Source: an uncultured Verrucomicrobiota bacterium
GTDB taxonomy: Bacteria > Verrucomicrobiota > Verrucomicrobiia > Limisphaerales > UBA9464
Direction of reading: 5' to 3'
DNA length: 10,778 nt
Assembly: GCA_903925515.1 (NCBI GenBank)
Contig: CAIYFP010000350.1
Location: forward strand, 1 to 10,778
The position numbers and the translations under genes are program-made. The notes under the pieces are model-generated. The model was given only the letters and a program-made list of their open reading frames with translations. It did no database searches and was not told where the DNA came from. The stretch's first letter is position 1; each line of letters begins with the position of its first letter. Of the stretch, positions 6,556 through 10,778 are shown piece by piece.

Positions 6556-6611
6556 CGTGCCTTCATGGCACGGAGGCAGGGCGCGGGGACCCTCGGGTCC
6601 CCGCGCTTTTT
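6556..6611 (+). terminator. Intrinsic terminator of glnII with a preceding hairpin
   Basis: The main hairpin is GCGCGGGGACC (6581-6591), loop CTCG, GGTCCCCGCGC (6596-6606), an 11-bp perfect stem followed by TTTTT (6607-6611). Just before it, CGTGCC-TTCAT-GGCACG (6556-6572) forms a second small hairpin 14 nt after the stop codon. Confidence 0.9.
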
Positions 6612-6744
6612 CGTGGACCCCGCCCGGTCGCCGCAGGGGGGGGCACGAGCCGCCTCACGGGTCACGGAATCGCCCCGCGCGAAGCCGTGGCTTGGGCGTG
6701 CGAAGACGCAACGAGTTCCCGCGCGGGGACGCCGTTCCCAACGC

Positions 6745-7566
6745 TCACTTCAGGACGGTGGTTCGTTCCTGGATCCACTTCAGGTCCCTGCTGTTGGGGA
6801 CCTGGAGGTTGTGGTCGATGCGCTGCCCGAGGCTCGCCTTCCGGAACGTTCGCGCGTCGAGCCAGCGGTGCGCCTCCGCATGGCCATCCACGAACCCCAC
6901 CACCCCGCCGTTGTTGTGATGGATGGCAGGCAGGTGGAAGAACTGGTCGCTGGAATTGCCGGGCATCAGGACAATGAACGCCGGCGTGCAAAGGCTCTGC
7001 GGCGACAAGTCCATCGTCTGGAACATCGTGGAGGGGCTCACCACGTCCCCCGTCTTCCTGTACACGCGGTACCGCGACGACAGCCGGGATTGCATGTCCG
7101 CGTTCGGCCCAAGGTACAGGTTCATCGAGTAGCTGCGCACGGTCGGCACCGGACGCCCGCGCGACACCATGAAGGTCGTCTTGTCGCCCGGACATTTGTA
7201 GGTCTCCTTGGACGAGATATAGGGCGCGAACGCCGCGTTCCGGCGGTCCGTGAGGAACAACGCGTTCGTGAACGACGGCCCGAAGTTGTGGTAGCCGCCC
7301 AACACCCAGAGCTTGGGCCCGCCGACGGAGGCGGAATCGACCTCCCCGTTCGTCACCAGGCCCTCGCCGTGGTCCGTCGAGTACAACGTGCCCGCCAAGC
7401 CGATCTGGCGCTGGTTGTTGAGGCACTTCGCCCGGATCGCCTGGGCCTTCGCGCCCGCCAACGCTGGCAACAACATCCCCGCCAAAATCGCGATGATTGC
7501 AATGACCACCAGCAGTTCGATCAACGTGAACCCCCTCCTCGGGGCAAGCTTGACGGGGACGCGCAT
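6745..7566 (-). CDS. Prepilin-like protein (pseudopilin), H-X9-DG type, second paralogue
   Basis: A 273-residue protein starting MRVPVKLAPRRG, a short basic leader cut at G12|F13, followed by FTLIELLVVIAIIAILAGML (Glu17 is mature Glu5). His217, nine residues, then Asp227-Gly228 give the H-X9-DG signature. A CPGD segment at 125-128 and the C-terminal KWIQERT match the equivalent CPAD and NWLRQRT of the pseudopilin at 393-1265, so the two are paralogues that differ mainly in the middle. The frame is open further upstream to 7668, but the ATG at 7566 gives the standard leader length. The stop is about 130 nt from the glnII terminator (convergent). The upstream region is shared with the divergent coaD. 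The operator-like dyads seen before the other pseudopilin are absent here, so regulation probably differs. Confidence 0.9.
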   Translation of the reverse strand: MRVPVKLAPRRGFTLIELLVVIAIIAILAGMLLPALAGAKAQAIRAKCLNNQRQIGLAGTLYSTDHGEGLVTNGEVDSASVGGPKLWVLGGYHNFGPSFTNALFLTDRRNAAFAPYISSKETYKCPGDKTTFMVSRGRPVPTVRSYSMNLYLGPNADMQSRLSSRYRVYRKTGDVVSPSTMFQTMDLSPQSLCTPAFIVLMPGNSSDQFFHLPAIHHNNGGVVGFVDGHAEAHRWLDARTFRKASLGQRIDHNLQVPNSRDLKWIQERTTVLK

Positions 7567-7755
7567 GGCCCCACTTCGCCACGGCCGCCAATCCCTTGCA
7601 CCGAAAAAGAGCCCATGTTCGCCCCGTCTCGCGGCCATTTCCCACAAGGCGTCGATGGATTCCAACAAACGTGCCGTCCGGCAATCGGGTCATCCCTTCC
7701 CCATGACCACCCTCGTCACGGGCCAAACCGCCCCTTTCGCCACCACGGTTTCCTT

Positions 7756-7761
7756 GCTAAT
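7756..7761 (+). promoter_or_regulatory. Putative -10 element of coaD (leaderless type)
   Basis: TTGCTAATC ends 8 nt before the GTG start of coaD, so transcription would begin at or next to the start codon. A CTTTCG at 7734-7739 sits at -35 distance (16-nt spacer) but is a poor match. Similar elements stand before the genes at 9534 and 9997. Confidence 0.4.
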
Positions 7762-7769
7762 CCACCGGG

Positions 7770-8276
7770 GTGCGCACGGCCATCTACCCGGGAAGCTTCG
7801 ATCCCCTCACCAACGGGCACCTCGACGTCATCCAACGGGCCGCCAAGTTGTTCGACCGCGTCGTCGTGGCCGTCGCCAATAACGCGGCCAAGTCGCCCCT
7901 CTTCTCCACCGACGAACGCGTCGGGCTCCTCGCCGCCTCCCTCGCTTCCCACGGCCTGCCCGGCGTCTCGGTGGATCACTTCGATGGCCTGCTCGTGGAC
8001 TACGTCGCCAAGCAGGGCGGGTGCGCGGTGGTCCGGGGCCTTCGCGCCGTGTCGGACTTCGAGTTCGAGTTCCAGCTCGCCCTCATGAACCGCAAGCTCA
8101 ACGAGTCCGTGGAAACCATCTTCCTCATGCCCAAGGACACCTATTCCTTCCTCAGCTCGCGCCTCGTGAAGGAAATCGCCCGGCTCGGGGGCGACGTCTC
8201 GGCGTTCGTGCCGGCCCCGGTTCGCGAGGCGCTTGCGGCGCGGCTCAAGACCGCCGCCCCGAACTTCCCGTCCTGA
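7770..8276 (+). CDS. coaD: Phosphopantetheine adenylyltransferase
   Basis: A 168-residue protein. It transfers AMP from ATP to 4'-phosphopantetheine to give dephospho-CoA, the fourth step of coenzyme A synthesis in the cytoplasm. It has the nucleotidyltransferase signature near the N-terminus (AIYPGSFDPLTNGH, with TNGH at 14-17), VVRGLRAVSDFEFEFQLALM (87-106) typical of CoaD, and FLSSRLVKEIARLGGDVS (127-144), the counterpart of the ISSTxxR motif with the C-terminal helix. Length is normal (about 160). The start is GTG; no ribosome site precedes it, which fits a leaderless transcript. It ends 23 nt from the stop of the convergent pyrD. Confidence 0.97.
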   Translation: MRTAIYPGSFDPLTNGHLDVIQRAAKLFDRVVVAVANNAAKSPLFSTDERVGLLAASLASHGLPGVSVDHFDGLLVDYVAKQGGCAVVRGLRAVSDFEFEFQLALMNRKLNESVETIFLMPKDTYSFLSSRLVKEIARLGGDVSAFVPAPVREALAARLKTAAPNFPS

Positions 8277-8299
8277 ATCACCCGGCGCCGCACGCCGAC

Positions 8300-9409
8300 T
8301 CACGCCTCGCTGCCCACCGCGTCCTCCCATCGGCCCGTCCCGAGCCTTTCCTTCAATCCGGCAACCACCTCCCTCGCGAATCCCGGTCCCCGGTACACCA
8401 TGCCCGAGTAGGCCTGCACGAGGGTGGCCCCCGCGCAGACCTTCTCCCATGCGTCCGCCGCGTCGAAGATGCCGCCGACGCCGATGATCGGGATGCTGCC
8501 CTTCGATTGGCGGAACAGATGCCGGACGACCTCCGTGCTCCGTTGCCTGAGGGGCCGGCCGCTCAATCCGCCCGCCTCGCGATAGACGGAGCGCCCCGCG
8601 CCGCTCCCGGCCTCGGGCCGTCCCACGGTGGTGTTGGTCGCCACGATGCCCGCGAGCCGACGCGGCTTCACAAGCGACAGCACGTCGTCCAAGGCGTCCC
8701 ATGAAAGGTCCGGCGCCACCTTGACGAGGATGGGCCGGACAGGCACCCCCCGGGTCCCGTCGTTCTCCTCCTGCAACCGTGCGAGGATCTCGTCCAAGGC
8801 CGCGCGGTCCTGGAGTTGGCGAAGGTTGGGAGTGTTGGGGGAACTTACGTTGACCACGAAGAAGTCCGCCCAACGCCGGAGCAACCGGAACGACCCCGCG
8901 TAGTCCGCGGCTGCCTCGCCCAACGGCGTGGACTTCGACTTGCCAAGGTTCACCCCGACCGGATGGGACGGCCAACGGCCGCGCCGGCGCCATGCTTCCA
9001 ACCGCGAGGCCATCACGTGTGCGCCAGGATTGTTGAAGCCCATCCGGTTCAGCAACGCGCCGTCCCCGGGCACCCGGAACATTCGCGGGCGCGGATTCCC
9101 TGGCTGCGCCATCCATGTCACCCCGCCCAGCTCGGAAAAGCCGAAGCCGAGCGACCGCCACACCGGCACCGCCACCGCCCCCTTGTCCATGCCGGCCGCC
9201 AAGCCCAGCGGGTTTGGAAACTCCAGCCCCATGGACCGCACCGGCAGCGCCGGGACGTCCATCCACCCGGCCAAGGCCCCGCACAAGCCCTCATGCCCCG
9301 ACACCGCAGCCAACCCCCGCAACGTCAGGTCATGGACCTTCTCGGACTCCATCCGGAACAAGAGGGGCCGCACGCATGCCTCGTAGAAGCGTCTCACGTG
9401 CCGCAGCAT
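8300..9409 (-). CDS. pyrD: Dihydroorotate dehydrogenase (quinone), class 2
   Basis: A 369-residue FMN enzyme at the inner membrane. It oxidises dihydroorotate to orotate with quinone as acceptor, the fourth step of pyrimidine synthesis. The N-terminal amphipathic extension (1-50, FYEACVRPLLFRMESEKVHD) marks class 2. Conserved elements follow: NPLGLAAGMDKG (66-77), QPGNPRPRMFR (102-112), LNRMGFNNPG (120-129), VGVNLGKSK (151-159), VNVSSPNTPNLRQLQ (186-200, with the catalytic serine of class 2 enzymes), LVKVAPDL (228-235), ATNTT (257-261) and IIGVGGIFDAADA (308-320). The usual TVTPxPQPGNP reads GVTWMAQPGNP here, a small departure from the common form. It is divergent from the gene at 9534 with a 124-bp gap. 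Confidence 0.96.
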   Translation of the reverse strand: MLRHVRRFYEACVRPLLFRMESEKVHDLTLRGLAAVSGHEGLCGALAGWMDVPALPVRSMGLEFPNPLGLAAGMDKGAVAVPVWRSLGFGFSELGGVTWMAQPGNPRPRMFRVPGDGALLNRMGFNNPGAHVMASRLEAWRRRGRWPSHPVGVNLGKSKSTPLGEAAADYAGSFRLLRRWADFFVVNVSSPNTPNLRQLQDRAALDEILARLQEENDGTRGVPVRPILVKVAPDLSWDALDDVLSLVKPRRLAGIVATNTTVGRPEAGSGAGRSVYREAGGLSGRPLRQRSTEVVRHLFRQSKGSIPIIGVGGIFDAADAWEKVCAGATLVQAYSGMVYRGPGFAREVVAGLKERLGTGRWEDAVGSEA

Positions 9410-9518
9410 CTGGCGCGCGTCCCTGCATTCAAGCCTTCTCCACGAATCTCAAACATTCCGGGCCGGCCACCGTCCAAACGCACCGGGGGAACCCCTGCTT
9501 TACTTGGACGAGGCCCTG

Positions 9519-9524
9519 CGTAGT
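9519..9524 (+). promoter_or_regulatory. Putative -10 element of the gene at 9534 (leaderless type)
   Basis: TGCGTAGTC ends about 9 nt before the GTG at 9534. A TTTACT lies around 9499-9504, near -35 distance. The element resembles those before coaD and infA, which is part of the reason for choosing 9534 over the TTG at 9504 as start. Confidence 0.35.
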
Positions 9525-9533
9525 CTGCCGCCC

Positions 9534-9857
9534 GTGGACCTGACGGTGGAGACGTTCAAGGACGAGTTGCATTTGGCCATGGCCAGCTACGACCGGCATG
9601 TGGTTTGCCTCGAGAAGCTGCCGGACGAGTGCGAGTCCACCCTGCTTTCCCTTGTGGAGAAGGCGATCCGGGCCTTCGAAACCCGTGGCCCCAACCTCCG
9701 CCACGGCATCGCCCTCGATCGTCACATCACCGTCATCCTAAGCCAGACCGACGGCCCCCGGCCCCTCTGCGGCATCTATTGGAACCTCCATTCCCCGTAT
9801 GCACGGAAGCAGGCCGCGGTGACCGAGCCCACGCCCTCGGCCCGCAAGGAAACCTGA
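9534..9857 (+). CDS. Small conserved-looking protein of unknown function
   Basis: A 107-residue soluble protein from GTG at 9534; an upstream TTG at 9504 would add ten residues. It begins with a helical segment (DLTVETFKDELHLAMASYDR) and a run rich in Leu and Glu (KLPDECESTLLSLVEKAIRA). It ends with a strand-rich region around HGIALDRHITVILSQTDGPR and LCGIYWNLHSPY, then a polar tail. Codon third positions are G or C rich as in neighbouring genes, supporting real coding. No signal peptide, membrane segment or metal motif is visible apart from one or two Cys. It sits between pyrD (divergent) and infA (same strand, 139 nt downstream). I do not recognise the family. Confidence 0.7.
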   Translation: MDLTVETFKDELHLAMASYDRHVVCLEKLPDECESTLLSLVEKAIRAFETRGPNLRHGIALDRHITVILSQTDGPRPLCGIYWNLHSPYARKQAAVTEPTPSARKET

Positions 9858-9871
9858 CGCGCCGGCGCGTC
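9856..9871. repeat. Perfect 16-bp palindrome after the 9534 gene
   Basis: GACGCGCCGGCGCGTC starts within the TGA stop codon of the gene at 9534. As RNA it can form a short GC-only hairpin, but no T-run follows, so a terminator role is uncertain. Confidence 0.35.
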
Positions 9872-9984
9872 CCGGCCATCCACCGCGCCCCCGGCGGCCG
9901 GACCGCCCAAAAACGGCCTTGCCTAGGGCAACTCGAATCTCATCATGGCCCGCCCTTGGGAAAGACCAACGTTCCCGGGCCTTT

Positions 9985-9990
9985 GCTAGT
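9985..9990 (+). promoter_or_regulatory. Putative -10 element of infA (leaderless type)
   Basis: TTGCTAGTC ends 6 nt before the infA ATG. It closely resembles the coaD element. No convincing -35 box at standard spacing was found. Confidence 0.4.
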
Positions 9991-9996
9991 CGTTGC

Positions 9997-10215
9997 ATGA
10001 CCACGAAAGAGGAACCGATCCAGGTCACCGGGACCGTCACGCAGGTGCTGCCGGGCACCATGTTCCGTGTTGAGCTCCCCAATGGCCACATCGTGCTGGC
10101 CCATATCTCCGGCAAGATGCGCAAGAACTTCATCCGCATCTCCGTCGGCGACCGCGTCCAGGTCGAGATGTCGCCGTACGACCTCGGCAAGGCGCGCATC
10201 ACCTACCGCAACTAG
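9997..10215 (+). CDS. infA: Translation initiation factor IF-1
   Basis: A 72-residue protein, the exact usual length of IF-1, made of one S1-type OB fold that binds the ribosomal A site during initiation. Signature segments are VTGTVTQVLPGTMFRVELPN (residues 10-29), GHIVLAHISGKMRKNFIRIS and GDRVQVEMSPYDLGKARITY. The ATG at 9997 gives the family's normal N-terminus (MTTKEEPIQ); the frame is open further upstream but that part is unlike IF-1. The gene stands alone instead of in a ribosomal protein cluster. A -10-like element just before the ATG suggests a leaderless transcript. Confidence 0.97.
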   Translation: MTTKEEPIQVTGTVTQVLPGTMFRVELPNGHIVLAHISGKMRKNFIRISVGDRVQVEMSPYDLGKARITYRN

Positions 10216-10276
10216 TTCCCCGGGCCTGTCCCGCCATGCGCGCCCGAACGTCCCTCCGGATCTCGCGCGGACCGGT

Positions 10277-10778
10277 TCACGTCTGGCTTAAACGTTGCAC
10301 CGGGGCGTCATGATACAGCCCGTGCGCCTCCCGCAGGATGCCCGGGATGCTCCCCGCGAACGGGCTGCCTTGCAGCGGCACCTCCATCAGTCCCTCGTCC
10401 ATCCGGCCCACGTGCTCGCCCGGGAACCAATGGTCCGCGTTCCCGAGCATGTTGTACCGGAACTTCGCCCAATCCGTGAGCCCCAACGCCTTCGCATACG
10501 TCCAGATGCGGAGGATCTCGACCACGTTGACCTCGCCCGGCACGTCGAAGTATTCCGGCAATCCCGCCCACCAACGGCGGCACCAGTCCGCCCCGTGCAC
10601 CTCCTCCAGCCTCTCGCGCAGCCTCCTTTCCACCGGCTCCACCACCGCCCCCGCGCGCTCGTAGTGCTCCAGCGCCGCGACGTGCTCGTCAAAGTCCGAT
10701 GGCCGTGCCGCGCCCAGCGACAACGTGTGCACCTCCGGCCGCGCAAGGCAGTACAGGTCGTTGAACTGCATCGGCGTC
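10277..10778 (-). CDS. Aldo/keto reductase family protein, C-terminal part
   Basis: The frame is open from the right edge to a TGA at 10277, giving 166 codons of the C-terminal part; the start is outside the window. The segment CLARPEVHTLSLGAARPSDF followed by DEHVAALEHY matches the last strand and helix of the aldo/keto reductase barrel, where these enzymes contact NADP(H). The long tail after it contains WCRRWWAGLPEYFDVPGEVN, then NVVEILRIWTYAKALGLTDW and FRYNMLGNADHW. This is an added C-terminal region also found in a subgroup of bacterial aldo/keto reductases with iron-sulfur-like tails, though here few Cys remain. It probably reduces a carbonyl or sugar; the substrate is unknown. It is convergent with infA, with a 61-bp gap. 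Confidence 0.8.
   Translation of the reverse strand, partial: TPMQFNDLYCLARPEVHTLSLGAARPSDFDEHVAALEHYERAGAVVEPVERRLRERLEEVHGADWCRRWWAGLPEYFDVPGEVNVVEILRIWTYAKALGLTDWAKFRYNMLGNADHWFPGEHVGRMDEGLMEVPLQGSPFAGSIPGILREAHGLYHDAPVQRLSQT

Noticed and set aside
6565..8088. A 507-codon open frame on the plus strand
   Set aside because: It covers the opposite strand of the second pseudopilin, then runs out of frame over coaD. The product has no recognisable fold and many Arg/Pro/Ser runs.
7716..9284. A 522-codon open frame on the minus strand
   Set aside because: It is antisense to coaD and out of frame with pyrD, both firmly identified.

Overview
The window looks like a piece of chromosome from a high-GC member of the Verrucomicrobiota (Planctomycetes-Verrucomicrobia group). 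The main reasons are two prepilin-like genes of the H-X9-DG type, which are expanded in that group, plus a eukaryotic-type (GSII) glutamine synthetase and weak or absent Shine-Dalgarno sequences. The lineage is an inference from gene content. No rRNA, tRNA, CRISPR array or prophage was seen.

Layout. 1-1360: two minus-strand genes, the start of a secreted protein running off the left edge and a type II secretion-like pseudopilin. Each has a copy of the same 24-bp operator-like dyad upstream. 1419-2988: a gene graveyard on the minus strand. A metallophosphoesterase pseudogene (frameshift, in-frame stop, lost 3' end) runs directly into an ISL3-family transposase remnant that lacks its N-terminus and internal blocks; the junction can be placed within about 10 bp. 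3027-5251: a compact minus-strand operon of a very small kinase-like protein, an overlapping PP2C phosphatase and an exported class A beta-lactamase-fold serine hydrolase. 5252-5515: a divergent control region with a good sigma-54 (-24/-12) promoter for the glutamine synthetase and an 8-8-8 inverted repeat upstream that could be an activator site. 5516-6611: glutamine synthetase with a strong intrinsic terminator. 6745-7566: a second pseudopilin. 7770-10215: housekeeping genes coaD, pyrD (convergent with coaD), a small unrecognised gene and infA. 10277-10778: the C-terminal part of an aldo/keto reductase, cut by the right edge.

How the parts may work together. The kinase-like protein and PP2C are translationally coupled and could form a phosphorylation/dephosphorylation pair. 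They diverge from a nitrogen-assimilation gene under probable sigma-54 control. The shared dyads suggest that one regulator controls the left-hand pseudopilin and the secreted protein. The three plus-strand genes coaD, the 9534 gene and infA each have a TARTC -10-like element 6-9 nt before the start codon, which suggests leaderless transcripts. All functional statements come from reading motifs by eye; no database search was possible.
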